A stretch of DNA of 64,000 nucleotides from Mesobacillus jeotgali (GCF_031759225.1 NZ_CP134494.1:1300501-1364500); one strand, 5' to 3'; counted from the stretch's first letter, positions 1 to 8,868 are shown. Made by a program: numbers and translations. The notes: generated from the letters alone by a model not told the origin.

Positions 1-457
1 CCTTGATGCTTAAGTCTCCATCAGTTTTACGGCCTCTCAGGTTACGGATCATCCACAATGCCAAGCCTGTGACTAACAGCGTAAAACCAACAGTCTTAAT
101 CGAAGCTAAATTGTCCTCAATAAAATCCCCAAAAAGGATCCCGATTACACCGGCTGGAATGGTTCCAACAATTAGATAAACGATGAACATGAAATCAGAT
201 TTCGCTTCTGGATCTTTGTTCTTAAGATATGCAAGTCCATTGACAATTAATCGCATGATATCTTTACGATAAATCAACAGAACAGCGAATAAAGAAGCTG
301 TGTTTACGAGTAGTGCGAAACTCATGCCTCTGATTTCAAGCCCGAAAAAATGCTCTGCTATTTCAAGATGTCCGCTTGATGAAACAGGGATCGGTTCGGT
401 GATACCCTGAAATAGACCGAGAAATATGTATTTAAGCAAGTCATAAAAATTTTCCAT
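1..457 (-). CDS. uppP: Undecaprenyl-diphosphatase UppP/BacA, N-terminal part (cut by window edge)
   Basis: Integral-membrane phosphatase that converts undecaprenyl diphosphate to the monophosphate, recycling the lipid carrier of cell-wall synthesis. Reading the minus strand from an ATG at 457 gives about 152 residues beginning [18 protein letters not shown], followed by the family signature [14 protein letters not shown] with its catalytic Glu/Ser region, then several hydrophobic membrane segments. A ribosome-binding site (GGAGG on the minus strand, near 467-477) supports the start. The frame stays open to base 1, so the C-terminal part of the protein (the family is about 270 residues) is outside the window. 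Family assignment is firm; which uppP paralogue this is cannot be told. Confidence 0.93.
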   Translation of the reverse strand, partial: MENFYDLLKYIFLGLFQGITEPIPVSSSGHLEIAEHFFGLEIRGMSFALLVNTASLFAVLLIYRKDIMRLIVNGLAYLKNKDPEAKSDFMFIVYLIVGTIPAGVIGILFGDFIEDNLASIKTVGFTLLVTGLALWMIRNLRGRKTDGDLSIK

Positions 458-608
458 ATCGTTTTGAATCCTCCGCATTTTTTTAAACTCATACACACTA
501 ATGTAACGTATAACCCTTTTTTTTGGAAGGATAAATTAAGCATAAATACTTTATTACAATAAGCAAATAATAAAATGGCCGGAATACTTTAATGAAGGAG
601 GAAGGCAA

Positions 609-791
609 ATGGGTCAAAGTCATCAGTTCCGTGCCGGACAAAAGGCACCGAATAATGGTATTTACATTGAAATTGGCGAAACAGGCAGCAATGTCAACAA
701 TCCGCAGAAAATCAAGCTTAAAGCTGGGGACCGTTTTCCGGAAAACTCCAACCATAACCGCCACTGGACTTACATGCCTAAGTTCAAATAA
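609..791 (+). CDS. yjzC: YjzC family small protein
   Basis: A 60-residue protein of unknown function, conserved in Bacillus. It starts MGQSHQFRAGQKAPNNG and ends with an H-N-R-H-W-T-Y stretch, both as in B. subtilis YjzC. The ATG at 609 follows AAGGAGGAAGGCAA at good spacing. An overlapping frame at 592 starts inside the Shine-Dalgarno and is not used. It has no membrane segment and no signal peptide. Its place just upstream of clpB and yjzD matches the conserved order of this chromosomal region, which adds weight to the identification. The molecular role is not known. Confidence 0.9.
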   Translation: MGQSHQFRAGQKAPNNGIYIEIGETGSNVNNPQKIKLKAGDRFPENSNHNRHWTYMPKFK

Positions 792-850
792 CCTGTACCA
801 ATAACATGACATGAGCTAATCGAGGGTGAAATTCATACGGTTTTTCCATA

Positions 851-880
851 AGCCATCCAATGCGGATGGCTTTACTAATT
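851..880 (+). terminator. Hairpin after yjzC, immediately upstream of the clpB promoter
   Basis: AGCCATCC (851-858) pairs perfectly with GGATGGCT (864-871) across a 5-base loop, followed by a T-rich stretch. It could end yjzC transcription. The T-run is imperfect, and the right arm borders the likely -35 element of clpB. Confidence 0.5.
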
Positions 881-898
881 GGGAATTTTTATTATAAT
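871..898 (+). promoter_or_regulatory. Probable SigA promoter of clpB
   Basis: TATAAT at 893-898 is a perfect -10 element. TTTACT at 871-876 lies 16 bases upstream as a possible -35. Transcription would start near 905, at the edge of the CtsR operator, which suits direct repression. Confidence 0.6.
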
Positions 899-907
899 AT
901 AATCAAA

Positions 908-924
908 GGTCAAAAAAGGTCAAA
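908..924 (+). promoter_or_regulatory. CtsR operator of clpB
   Basis: Two direct GGTCAAA heptads (908-914 and 918-924) are separated by AAA, an exact match to the CtsR heat-shock repressor site. The second heptad runs straight into the clpB Shine-Dalgarno (AAAGGAGTG, 922-930). Confidence 0.93.
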
Positions 925-937
925 GGAGTGGTTGGGC

Positions 938-3538
938 ATGGATTTGAATAAAATGACTGAAAGCTTGCAGAATGCCTTTGTATCAGCCCAGACCCTGGCT
1001 GTTCAACATAATCACCAGGAAGTAGATGATGTGCACCTGTTGCTTGCCCTTCTTGAACAGGATGGCAATCTGGCCGCAACCTTGTTTTCTGGAATCGGAT
1101 TGAATCTAGATCATTATATAGAAGAATTGAACCATATCCTGTCAAAGAAGCCGCAAGTTTCTGGCAGCGGGGCAGAACAGGGGAAATTATATATTACGGC
1201 AACACTGCAGAAGGTTTTGGCGCAGGCAGAAAAGGAAATGAAACAGTTTGAGGATGATTATTTGTCCGTTGAACATGTCTTGTTATCTTTACTTGGAATA
1301 TCGAGCTCAGAAGCAGGGGCAACTTTAAAAAAATACAATGTTAGCAGAGAAAAATTATTAGCGAAAATCAATGAAGTTAGGGGGAACCAGAGAGTGACTT
1401 CACAAAACCCAGAAGCAACTTATGAAGTGTTAAAAAAGTATGGCCGTGATCTTGTGGAGGAAGTCCGGGCAGGAAAGGTTGACCCGGTGATCGGCAGGGA
1501 CAGTGAAATTCGCAATGTCATCCGCATCCTCTCAAGGAAGACGAAAAATAATCCAGTTTTGATCGGTGAGCCAGGTGTTGGCAAGACAGCGATTGTCGAA
1601 GGGCTTGCACAGAGGATTGTCCGCAGGGATGTTCCGGAAGGCCTGAAGGATAAAACGATTTTCGCACTGGATATGAGTTCGCTGATAGCGGGAGCGAAAT
1701 TCCGTGGGGAATTCGAGGAGAGACTGAAAGCAGTATTAAATGAAGTGAAAAAGAGCGAAGGCAAAATCCTGTTGTTCATCGATGAGCTTCATACCATTGT
1801 TGGCGCAGGTAAAACAGAAGGGGCAATGGATGCTGGTAATATGTTGAAACCGATGCTTGCTCGTGGAGAACTGCATTGTATCGGGGCAACGACACTTGAT
1901 GAGCATCGCAAGTATATTGAAAAGGATCCAGCACTGGAACGAAGATTCCAGCAGGTATTAGTGCAGGAGCCGGATGTCGAGGATACCGTGTCCATTTTAC
2001 GAGGATTGAAGGAAAGGTTTGAAATCCACCATGGAGTAAACATCCATGATCGTGCTCTTGTTGCTGCAGCGACATTATCTGACAGGTATATCACCGACCG
2101 ATTTTTGCCGGACAAGGCGATTGACCTTGTTGATGAAGCATGCGCGATGATTCGTACAGAAATTGATTCGATGCCAACAGAGCTCGATGAAGTGACCAGA
2201 AGGGTGATGCAGCTGGAAATTGAAGAAGCTGCGTTGACTAAGGAAAAAGATGATGCCAGCCGGGAGCGACTCGAAACTCTTCGTAAGGAACTTGCCAACT
2301 TGAGGGAAAAAGCAAATGCAATGAAATCAAGATGGCAGAAGGAAAAGGAAGGCATCCATAAGGTTCAGGAACAGCGGGAGCTGCTGGAAAAGCTTCGCCG
2401 AGAACTGGAAAAAGCAGAAAATGACTATGATTTGAATAAAGCAGCTGAACTTAGGCATGGCCGAATTCCTGAGCTTGAAAAAAATCTGAAGGCACTCGAA
2501 TTGGAAGTCAGCGAAAATGAAGGAGAAAGATTGCTTCGGGAAGAAGTCACCGAAGAAGAAATTGCCGGGATTGTTTCACGGTGGACAGGTATTCCGGTGA
2601 TGAAGCTGGTTGAAGGAGAACGCGAAAAGCTTCTCAAGCTTGAGAGCATCCTCCATGAACGTGTTGTCGGACAGGATGAAGCGGTATCGCTTGTGTCCGA
2701 TGCGGTCCTCAGGGCAAGAGCGGGAATCAAGGATCCGAACAGGCCAATCGGGTCATTCATCTTCCTCGGGCCTACAGGTGTGGGTAAAACCGAACTGGCC
2801 AAAACGCTTGCTCAGTCATTGTTCGATAGTGAAGAGCATATCATCCGGATCGATATGTCAGAGTATATGGAAAAACATGCTGTATCGAGACTGATTGGCG
2901 CACCTCCAGGATATGTAGGGTATGAAGAAGGCGGCCAGCTGACAGAAGCGGTCAGAAGGAACCCTTATTCTGTCATCCTCCTCGATGAAGTGGAGAAAGC
3001 ACATCCAGAAGTGTTTAATATCCTTCTGCAAATGCTGGATGATGGACGGGTGACTGATTCTCAGGGCAGGGTGGTCGACTTTAAGAATACGGTGATCATC
3101 ATGACGTCCAATATTGGTTCGCATCATTTGCTTGACCGGCAGGATGGGGACGAAGAAATTTCCTCTGAAACGAGGGATCTTGTGATGGCGCAACTGCGCA
3201 GCCATTTCCGTCCAGAATTCCTTAACCGTGTAGATGAAATCATTTTATTCAAGCCTTTAGCATTAAAGGAAATCAAAATGATTGTCGAAAAGCTAGTGAA
3301 GAATTTGCAGGGAAGGCTCGCTGACCAGCAGATACAGCTGTCAATCACTGATGAAGCAAAGGAATTTTTAGCTGAACATGGATTCGACCCTGTTTATGGT
3401 GCGCGACCGTTGAAGCGATTTATCCAGAGAAGTGTCGAAACCAAGCTTGCCAGAGAAATCATTGCAGGCAGGATCAAAGAGAAGAGCCAGGTAGAAATTG
3501 GCGTCAACGAGGGAGATATCTCATTAAGTGTTATGTAA
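938..3538 (+). CDS. clpB: ATP-dependent chaperone/disaggregase ClpB
   Basis: Hexameric AAA+ disaggregase that threads aggregated proteins through its pore with DnaK/DnaJ/GrpE. The 866-residue product has the full family layout: N-terminal Clp repeats (about 1-150), NBD1 with Walker A GEPGVGKT (about residue 209), a charged coiled-coil middle domain (about 400-530), NBD2 with Walker A GPTGVGKT (about 610), and a C-terminal D2-small domain ending near [19 protein letters not shown] longer frame from 860 would read through the promoter and CtsR box, so the ATG at 938 behind AAAGGAG is the start. The gene stands alone between yjzC and yjzD. The perfect CtsR site indicates heat-shock and protein-stress induction. 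B. subtilis itself lacks clpB, so this is a point of difference from that reference. Confidence 0.97.
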   Translation: MDLNKMTESLQNAFVSAQTLAVQHNHQEVDDVHLLLALLEQDGNLAATLFSGIGLNLDHYIEELNHILSKKPQVSGSGAEQGKLYITATLQKVLAQAEKEMKQFEDDYLSVEHVLLSLLGISSSEAGATLKKYNVSREKLLAKINEVRGNQRVTSQNPEATYEVLKKYGRDLVEEVRAGKVDPVIGRDSEIRNVIRILSRKTKNNPVLIGEPGVGKTAIVEGLAQRIVRRDVPEGLKDKTIFALDMSSLIAGAKFRGEFEERLKAVLNEVKKSEGKILLFIDELHTIVGAGKTEGAMDAGNMLKPMLARGELHCIGATTLDEHRKYIEKDPALERRFQQVLVQEPDVEDTVSILRGLKERFEIHHGVNIHDRALVAAATLSDRYITDRFLPDKAIDLVDEACAMIRTEIDSMPTELDEVTRRVMQLEIEEAALTKEKDDASRERLETLRKELANLREKANAMKSRWQKEKEGIHKVQEQRELLEKLRRELEKAENDYDLNKAAELRHGRIPELEKNLKALELEVSENEGERLLREEVTEEEIAGIVSRWTGIPVMKLVEGEREKLLKLESILHERVVGQDEAVSLVSDAVLRARAGIKDPNRPIGSFIFLGPTGVGKTELAKTLAQSLFDSEEHIIRIDMSEYMEKHAVSRLIGAPPGYVGYEEGGQLTEAVRRNPYSVILLDEVEKAHPEVFNILLQMLDDGRVTDSQGRVVDFKNTVIIMTSNIGSHHLLDRQDGDEEISSETRDLVMAQLRSHFRPEFLNRVDEIILFKPLALKEIKMIVEKLVKNLQGRLADQQIQLSITDEAKEFLAEHGFDPVYGARPLKRFIQRSVETKLAREIIAGRIKEKSQVEIGVNEGDISLSVM

Positions 3539-3568
3539 TGAATGTCTGTTATAAATGAAGTTGATTTT

Positions 3569-3772
3569 TTGGAATCTAAGCGGAAAATTTTCGCTTAAAT
3601 TGGAAACGCCCCTTATTTCGTTAAAAATAAGGGGCGTTTTTCCGTTTATTTCGTCCGAATCGTTGGATTTTGTCATATTTAAAGCAGTTAACCGGAAAAT
3701 CTCCGCTTATTTCGGCTCAATTAGCGTCCTCTATATACAATAGCCGGAAATTCTCCGCTTATGAATTCCCAT
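3569..3772. repeat. Dispersed intergenic repeat, copy 1
   Basis: About 205 bases that align along their whole length with 42571-42776. Shared blocks include a CCTTATTT...AAAATAAG hairpin, GCGTTTTTCCG, GCAGTTAA-CGGAA-ATCTCCG, CGNCCTCTATA-ACAATAG and GGAAATTCTCCGCT-ATGAATT. The internal palindrome AAGCGGAAAATTTTCGCTTA and recurring CGGAAA...CTCCGC words suggest strong secondary structure. A 62-codon frame inside it is not coding. Confidence 0.8.
3604..3640 (+). terminator. clpB terminator formed by the repeat's hairpin
   Basis: AAACGCCCCTTATTT (3604-3618) pairs with AAATAAGGGGCGTTT ahead of a T-run. It is a strong, GC-rich intrinsic terminator lying inside dispersed repeat copy 1. Confidence 0.8.
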
Positions 3773-3813
3773 CCCTACGCGAATATCAACACTGAATCCT
3801 AAGTGAGCCAATG

Positions 3814-3843
3814 AAAAAAGTCATCCGGCTGGATGACTTTTTT
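3814..3843. terminator. Bidirectional terminator, clpB side and yjzD
   Basis: AAAAAAGTCATCC (3814-3826) is perfectly complementary to GGATGACTTTTTT (3831-3843), with a 4-base loop and A/T tracts on both sides. It can stop transcripts from either direction and lies just beyond the yjzD stop codon. Confidence 0.88.
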
Positions 3844-3848
3844 ATGTA

Positions 3849-4037
3849 CTAATGAGTATGGTTTTCTTCAGAACCATTTGGAAGAACAGCAGGAAACACA
3901 AGGAGAATGATTGTTGACACAACTGCCAGGATCGCACTTTGAGCTAAGTCCAGTCCAACGCCGATCATCGCGCCAGCTACGTAATTTAGCATTAGGACCA
4001 GGAGGAATGTCCAGAGTAATGTCCAGAAATATTTCAC
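3849..4037 (-). CDS. yjzD: YjzD family small membrane protein (DUF2929)
   Basis: A 62-residue hydrophobic protein starting MKYFWTLLWTFLLVLMLNYV, with two predicted membrane segments (about 5-25 and 33-52) and a short polar tail ending ENHTH. The pattern and tail (PNG...H) match B. subtilis YjzD, a DUF2929 protein of unknown function. The frame opens at 4046, but a GTG at 4037 lies six bases after AAGAGGTG and gives the N-terminus expected for the family. It is monocistronic, convergent with clpB and divergent from yjaU, as in other Bacillus genomes. Confidence 0.85.
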   Translation of the reverse strand: MKYFWTLLWTFLLVLMLNYVAGAMIGVGLDLAQSAILAVVSTIILLVFPAVLPNGSEENHTH

Positions 4038-4296
4038 GATTTTCACCTCTTACATTATTAAATCTTTTCTCATCTTACCACAAGCCATATAAATTATAAA
4101 TGAATTTCACATAAATTGAAAAGCGTTTTCACGAAACACTTTATTTTGTAAAACCTGGTAAAATTATATTAGACAAAGTTATGAAGGTTAAAGCAAAGTG
4201 AAGGGATTAATCCTGAAAAATGGGCAAACCCCCTTTCATTTCCTGTTAAATTACATACAGTAATATGAATAATCTATAGGGAAAGGGGATGGTAAG

Positions 4297-5034
4297 ATGG
4301 AGAGCCGGAACTTTAAACTGGATACCGAATGGAATGTTATCCATTATCCTGAAAGGCCAAACGGTTTCGGTATCCTGACAATCGGAGACGAAAGGCATTT
4401 TGTGAACGACAGCAGCAGCTTCTGGACGCAGAATGAAGGTAAACGTTCATTACTGAACATATGGAAAAAAGAAGGGTATACGGTCTTCTATTCAAATTTA
4501 TATGGAAAGCACTGGGGAAGTGAGAAGGCTGTCGATTTAACGATGAGACTGTGCAGCCATATCGTCCGAAATGAAATCTTGAATACCTCTTTCCATGTCG
4601 TTGCAGAAGGCATGGGCGCACTTGTAGCCTTGAAGCTTTTAGCGGATAGTGACTTTAAAATCAGGAGTTTGATCTTAATCAATCCGATCCTCTCTTTAAG
4701 TAAGCATCTGGAGCAGGAAAAGGAGAATAAGTTTTTTTATAAAAAGCTTGTCGCTGAACTAGAAGCGGCTTACGAAACAGAAATTAGCAAGCTGCTTGAG
4801 AGCCTGGATGAAATCTCTTCCAGTCCTGTTTTCAAGAAAGAAACACCGGTCAAAATCATCCATGTATTATCAGGAAACAGGTCCTACAAACAGTCTGGCA
4901 TCCTTAAGGAACTGTCCGCTGAATGGGAGAAAGATGGCCTGCCGGTAACAGTGAGCTATGTACTTTCAGAAAAAATGCTCCAAGTAGGAAGCCAAAGCGT
5001 ACATTTTTTTACAAAATATGAGCAAGTCCTATAA
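4297..5034 (+). CDS. yjaU: YjaU, alpha/beta-hydrolase-like protein lacking the nucleophile serine
   Basis: A 245-residue cytoplasmic protein of unknown function. The stretch FHVVAEGMGALVALKLLAD (about residues 97-115) sits where an alpha/beta-hydrolase nucleophile elbow (G-H-S-x-G) would be, followed by LILINPIL, typical of the next strand. The serine position reads Gly (A-E-G-M-G), so classic esterase chemistry is doubtful. The C-terminal part has a strand-like KIIHVLSG, but I cannot pick out a catalytic His. Start: ATG at 4297 after AAAGGGGATGG. It is followed after 66 bases by yjaV, the same order as in B. subtilis. The fold assignment is inference from motif layout; the locus assignment rests on synteny. 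Confidence 0.75.
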   Translation: MESRNFKLDTEWNVIHYPERPNGFGILTIGDERHFVNDSSSFWTQNEGKRSLLNIWKKEGYTVFYSNLYGKHWGSEKAVDLTMRLCSHIVRNEILNTSFHVVAEGMGALVALKLLADSDFKIRSLILINPILSLSKHLEQEKENKFFYKKLVAELEAAYETEISKLLESLDEISSSPVFKKETPVKIIHVLSGNRSYKQSGILKELSAEWEKDGLPVTVSYVLSEKMLQVGSQSVHFFTKYEQVL

Positions 5035-5100
5035 CTCCCTGCAATATTTTGACTTTTAGATTCATAGGATACAAGAGAGTATTTGCAGGGAGGAATATAA

Positions 5101-5919
5101 ATGGAAAGGGCAACGATTCTCGGAATATATGATTTTATAGGGTATGGCTTGTGCCGGTATTTGCTTGATCAGGGTGTTGAGATAAGTGGAATCCATACAG
5201 AAGGAAACAAAAAGGATTATTTTATAGAGGAAAAACGCCTGGAAATCGGCAGGAATGCCAACTTCCTGGAAATCGGACTGCAAGAATGGGAAGCAGAACG
5301 AGCAGAAGGAATTCTATTTGTGGCGTTGTTTGAATCCCTACAGAGTCGGCAAAATTCGGATGATCTATTGAAAGTACTTCTGAGTGACCTAGAAAATCGA
5401 CAACTGAAAAAGCTGCCGACAGCCGTCATATTGCCAGCTTATTTTGCTCAGGAGAAAGCAGATTTGAGACAGCAAGAGGCAAGTGTGATCTCTTTGATCT
5501 CTAGCTGGGATTCCAATCTTCTTACACTTTATTTGCCGACCATTTATGGACCATGGCAGCCGGAAGAATGCTTCTTCCAGCAAGCAATGTTTCAATCTTC
5601 ATATAAAAATAAGAAGATACCTGACATGGAATGGACGCATGATTGTCTTTATATAGATGATGCTGTAAAAATGATAAAGGAAATGGCTGAGTCAGGGCTT
5701 CAGGGACAGTATATATTATCTAGTGGAGAACAGGATAAATGGTTTCAGTGTGCAGAAGAGCTGCTGGGCAGGGAGGCAGGGTTGCTTAGAAATAAGGCTG
5801 CAGCACCTGCAATAAAAAAATCCATCCAGGTCATGACAGTAGGACAAAATGAGCAAATCGGCAAGGGGTTAAGCAGGCAAAAGGAGCAATTTAACCGGAT
5901 ACAGGACAGCAGGGTGTAA
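5101..5919 (+). CDS. yjaV: YjaV, NAD(P)-binding epimerase/dehydratase-like protein
   Basis: A 272-residue protein that resembles the extended short-chain dehydrogenase fold. Its N-terminus has a degenerate Rossmann glycine motif (TILGIYDFIGYGLCRYLL, where family members have GxxGFIG). A central LTLYLPTIYGPWQPEE segment recalls the R-x-x-x-x-Y-G-P region of sugar-nucleotide epimerases. I do not see a convincing YxxxK catalytic pair, so it may bind a nucleotide without redox or epimerase activity. The start at 5101 follows GCAGGGAGGAATATAA. It lies between yjaU and med as in B. subtilis. Function unknown. Confidence 0.75.
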   Translation: MERATILGIYDFIGYGLCRYLLDQGVEISGIHTEGNKKDYFIEEKRLEIGRNANFLEIGLQEWEAERAEGILFVALFESLQSRQNSDDLLKVLLSDLENRQLKKLPTAVILPAYFAQEKADLRQQEASVISLISSWDSNLLTLYLPTIYGPWQPEECFFQQAMFQSSYKNKKIPDMEWTHDCLYIDDAVKMIKEMAESGLQGQYILSSGEQDKWFQCAEELLGREAGLLRNKAAAPAIKKSIQVMTVGQNEQIGKGLSRQKEQFNRIQDSRV

Positions 5920-6061
5920 GCGAATTTCAATAAATGACTTTTCAAACTAATACTCCAAAGAGTAAAATGGTAAAAGATTCTTTTAATCGGTTCCATTTTA
6001 ATAAAGCGAACACTGAATATAAAAGTGTATTGCACAGTGGCGCATAAAGGAGATGCATCGG

Positions 6062-7012
6062 ATGCTGAAACGTTTCGGGCTAATATTGTTAAGCCTTCTT
6101 TTGCTTGGGGGATGCGGACAACCTCTTTCTACGGGCAAGGTTGAGAAAGTAGGCCTCTTGGTGCCTGAAACTATTAATGATCAGGTGTGGGGGACGAAAG
6201 GGTATCGGGGACTCCTGCAAATCCAATCCAGCCTGGGAGTTGATGTCTTCTTCAAAGAAGGGATGAATTCACAGGAAGTTGTTGAGGATGCGGTGAGGGA
6301 GTTCGACCGGCAGGGAGTCAATCTTATATATGGACATGGAAATGAGTACGCTGCTTATTTCAATAAAATTTCAAGTGAATATCCCGACATACATTTCATT
6401 AGTTTTAATGGAGATGCGAGGGAAGGAAATACGACAAGCTTAAACTTCAAGGCATATGCTATGGGCTTTTTTGGCGGTATGGTCGCGAGCTATATGTCTG
6501 AAACCGGCAGAGTCGGAATCATAGCCGCGTATGAGTGGCAGCCTGAAGTGGAGGGCTTTTACGATGGCGCGATGTTTGAAAATAAGGATATGAAGGTCGA
6601 CATTCGCCTTGTTGGACACTGGGATGACGAAAAGAAGGCACTCGATGTCTTGGACGATGTATTGGCTGAGGGAGCTGATGTCATATACCCTGCTGGAGAT
6701 GGGTATAATGTACCTGTCATTGAAAGGGTAAAGGACCGAGGTTTATATGTGATTGGCTATATTTCCGACCAATCAGATTTCGGTGAGTCCACGGTATTGA
6801 CCAGTACTGTCCAGCATGTGGATGACTTGTATGAACTGACGGCAGAGAAGTACAATAATGGGGAGCTCAAATCGGGCAACCTGAGCTTCGACTTCCAGGA
6901 TGGAGTTATTTCCCTTGGGAAATTCAGTCCTCAAGTCGATTCAAATTTCAGGGAAAGAATCGGGACTTATATCAATACATATAAGGAAACCGGCAAATTG
7001 CCCAACCAGTAA
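6062..7012 (+). CDS. med: Med, BMP-family lipoprotein and positive regulator of comK
   Basis: A 316-residue surface lipoprotein. The signal segment MLKRFGLILLSLLLLGGCG ends in an LGGC lipobox. The mature part is a BMP/PnrA-like substrate-binding fold (VGLLVPETINDQVWGTKGY, then NLIYGHGNEYAAYF, FNGDAREGN, FFGGMVASYMSE, GVISLGKFSP). In B. subtilis Med stimulates comK expression and competence, with comZ in the same operon; that role is carried over by homology and synteny. An ATG at 6053 lies inside the Shine-Dalgarno (AAAGGAGATG), so 6062 is the likely start, nine bases on. The stop at 7012 is 24 bases before comZ. Confidence 0.88.
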   Translation: MLKRFGLILLSLLLLGGCGQPLSTGKVEKVGLLVPETINDQVWGTKGYRGLLQIQSSLGVDVFFKEGMNSQEVVEDAVREFDRQGVNLIYGHGNEYAAYFNKISSEYPDIHFISFNGDAREGNTTSLNFKAYAMGFFGGMVASYMSETGRVGIIAAYEWQPEVEGFYDGAMFENKDMKVDIRLVGHWDDEKKALDVLDDVLAEGADVIYPAGDGYNVPVIERVKDRGLYVIGYISDQSDFGESTVLTSTVQHVDDLYELTAEKYNNGELKSGNLSFDFQDGVISLGKFSPQVDSNFRERIGTYINTYKETGKLPNQ

Positions 7013-7036
7013 ATGATTTCAAAGGAGACAATAGAC

Positions 7037-7225
7037 ATGCAAAGTAATGACAAAACAATGGAGTTCATGCAAATTGCCATGAAGTATCTTCCGGAAGCAC
7101 AGCAAAAACTTCAGGAGGCAGGCATTGAGTTGACAATGGACAACCTGCAGCCGTTTTTCACACTTTTCACTAATGTAATGAACGAAGCATATGAGCTTGG
7201 AAAAGCGGATGCTGCAAAAGAATAG
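7037..7225 (+). CDS. comZ: ComZ, competence regulatory protein
   Basis: A small 62-residue acidic helical protein starting MQSNDKTMEFMQIAMKYLP and ending ELGKADAAKE. In B. subtilis ComZ lowers expression of the comG (DNA-uptake pseudopilus) operon. Size, sequence pattern and location right after med agree. The ATG at 7037 follows AAAGGAGACAATAGAC. An in-frame upstream ATG at 7013 overlaps the end of med and has no ribosome-binding site. It is co-transcribed with med and ends at the terminator at 7236-7268. Confidence 0.88.
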   Translation: MQSNDKTMEFMQIAMKYLPEAQQKLQEAGIELTMDNLQPFFTLFTNVMNEAYELGKADAAKE

Positions 7226-7235
7226 CATACATAGT

Positions 7236-7268
7236 AAAAGCTGAGGCCTGCCCTCAGCTTTTATTTTT
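7236..7268 (+). terminator. Terminator of med-comZ
   Basis: AAAAGCTGAGG (7236-7246) pairs perfectly with CCTCAGCTTTT (7252-7262), followed by ATTTTTTT. The right arm overlaps the 3' end of the convergent gene that ends at 7254. Confidence 0.9.
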
Positions 7269-7565
7269 TTCAATAAATTGGTCAAACAGAGGCCGTACCT
7301 TTCCCATTAGCGGCTTGAGCTCGCGAGCTGATGTGATCAAGGTGTCTACATGATACATCACTTCATCTAAATCGATTTGTCCTAAATACTTATTTAGTGG
7401 GGAGACATTGTTGACACTTTCCTCACTCGTTTCTTCTGTTTTTCTTGACCTTCCGAACATGAAATGGTCGAAAGGATCATATTCCTGTTCACGTTGTTCG
7501 GAACTCTCCTCATTTTCCCTCCTGAGCTTAAAACCAAAGAGGTCCCGGGTTCTTTCATCCTCCAC
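7254..7565 (-). CDS. Conserved hypothetical acidic protein at the yjzB position
   Basis: About 103 residues, hydrophilic and charged in the N-terminal half (RRENEESSEQREQEYDPFDHFMFG), with a helical C-terminal half (LNKYLGQIDLDEVMYHVDTL, then PLFDQFIEKNKS). It has no membrane segment. It resembles the small YppG/YqfQ-like Bacillus proteins of unknown role, but I cannot name it. The start is uncertain: GTG codons at 7577, 7571 and 7565 all lie near AAAGGTGGGAG, and 7565 has the best spacing. The gene is convergent with comZ and divergent from fabHA, the slot of yjzB in B. subtilis; homology to yjzB is not established. Confidence 0.65.
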   Translation of the reverse strand: MEDERTRDLFGFKLRRENEESSEQREQEYDPFDHFMFGRSRKTEETSEESVNNVSPLNKYLGQIDLDEVMYHVDTLITSARELKPLMGKVRPLFDQFIEKNKS

Positions 7566-7879
7566 CTTCACTCCCACCTTTCTCTATTTCTCTTTTTATA
7601 GGCACTTTTAGTGAAAAAAACATTTAAAAGTATTTTTGAGCAACTGGTTAGACTGGCTTATTCTGGATGGTTTCAGGTCGTTAAAAGCCGGCCTGAAAGC
7701 ATTGTTTTTCCCTATCAGTTTATGATTGATCTGGCTATATGGACTAGGGCATGTGCGGAAATCTTATTTTTAAGTTGCAGTGAAAGAGCAGTTTCTGATA
7801 AAATTAGTACCAAGTCATAATAATTGATAATAAATTATAGCTAAATAGACAGAATCCAATATAAAAGGAGATGGATCCC
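7566..7879. other. Intergenic region upstream of fabHA
   Basis: 314 bases between divergent genes. It holds the FapR operator at 7804-7820. A possible -10 CATAAT overlaps the operator at 7816-7821. A 69-codon frame at 7611-7820 lacks a ribosome-binding site, runs through the operator and is not called. Confidence 0.6.
7804..7820 (+). promoter_or_regulatory. FapR operator of fabHA-fabF
   Basis: TTAGTACCAAGTCATAA is a 17-base imperfect palindrome matching the FapR site (TTAGTACC-N-G-T-A/C-x-TAA). FapR represses fatty-acid synthesis genes and is released by malonyl-CoA. A second operator precedes fabI in this window. Confidence 0.85.
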
Positions 7880-8812
7880 ATGAATGCAGGGATAACTGGG
7901 GTTGGGCGGTATTTGCCGGAGGAAGTTGTAACAAACCTTGATCTTGAAAAAAAGATGGATACTTCAGATGAATGGATCAGGACAAGAACGGGGATTGAAG
8001 AAAGAAGAATAGCAGGCGACGATATGGATACTTCAGATTTAGCCTATCGTGCTGCTGTTGAAGCCATCAGCAATGCGGGGATTTCAGCCGAGGACCTCGA
8101 CTTGATCTTAGTGGCGACTGTCACACCTGATCAGCCATTCCCAACTGTAGCATGTATGCTCCAGGATCAATTGGGAGCGAAAAAAGCTGCAGCAATGGAC
8201 TTGAGTGCTGCTTGTGCTGGATTTATGTATGGAATGGTTACCGCAAAACAATTTATTGAGGCGGGCACATATAAGTATGTTTTAATAGTAGGTGTAGAAA
8301 AGCTTTCAAAAATAACCGACTGGAATGACCGCAACACGGCTGTGCTATTCGGTGATGGGGCCGGAGCAGTTGTCATGGGGCCTGTTTCAGATAACAGAGG
8401 GGTGCTTTCTTTTGAACTGGGGTCCGATGGTTCAGGTGGGAAGCACTTATATCAGGATGATTATATCGTCATGAATGGTCGGGAAGTCTTTAAATTTGCA
8501 GTTAGGCAAATGGGAGAGAGCAGTATCAATGTCCTGGAAAAAGCCGGGCTCTCAAAAGAAGATGTCGATTTCCTGATTCCGCATCAGGCAAATATCAGGA
8601 TTATGGAAGCAGCTCGTCAGCGGCTTGAGCTCCCTGTAGAAAAAATGTCAAAGACCGTCCATAAATATGGAAATACATCTGCCGCGTCGATTCCAATCTC
8701 GCTTTTTGAGGAACTGGAAGCAGGAAAGATAAAAGATGGAGATGTCGTAGTAATGGTTGGCTTTGGCGGCGGATTGACATGGGGCGCGATTGCAATGCGA
8801 TGGGGTAATTAA
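7880..8812 (+). CDS. fabHA: Beta-ketoacyl-ACP synthase III FabHA
   Basis: Initiates type II fatty-acid synthesis by condensing a branched or straight acyl-CoA with malonyl-ACP. The 310-residue protein shows the KAS III triad: Cys in [12 protein letters not shown] (about 112), His in PHQANIRI (about 237) and Asn in KYGNTSAAS (about 267), plus the C-terminal [10 protein letters not shown]. An ATG at 7871 overlaps the Shine-Dalgarno AAAGGAG. The ATG at 7880 gives [15 protein letters not shown], the expected N-terminus. It is in an operon with fabF 56 bases downstream and is regulated by the FapR box upstream. Confidence 0.96.
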   Translation: MNAGITGVGRYLPEEVVTNLDLEKKMDTSDEWIRTRTGIEERRIAGDDMDTSDLAYRAAVEAISNAGISAEDLDLILVATVTPDQPFPTVACMLQDQLGAKKAAAMDLSAACAGFMYGMVTAKQFIEAGTYKYVLIVGVEKLSKITDWNDRNTAVLFGDGAGAVVMGPVSDNRGVLSFELGSDGSGGKHLYQDDYIVMNGREVFKFAVRQMGESSINVLEKAGLSKEDVDFLIPHQANIRIMEAARQRLELPVEKMSKTVHKYGNTSAASIPISLFEELEAGKIKDGDVVVMVGFGGGLTWGAIAMRWGN

Positions 8813-8868
8813 ACTAATTATCATATGAACTCTATATAAATTAACAGTACGAATAAAGGAGATGCAAA

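Noticed and set aside
498-812. 104-codon minus-strand frame over yjzC
   Set aside because: It covers yjzC in antisense, has no ribosome-binding site and shows no recognisable protein pattern.
3555-3743. 62-codon plus-strand frame after clpB
   Set aside because: It runs through the clpB terminator and dispersed repeat copy 1; the second repeat copy does not preserve the frame.
4117-4131. TGAAAAGCGTTTTCA, a possible catabolite-response (cre) site between yjzD and yjaU
   Set aside because: The half-sites are one base too far apart for the 14-base cre consensus, and neither neighbouring gene is an obvious carbon-catabolite target.
7611-7820. 69-codon plus-strand frame upstream of fabHA
   Set aside because: No ribosome-binding site, and it ends through the FapR operator and promoter region.
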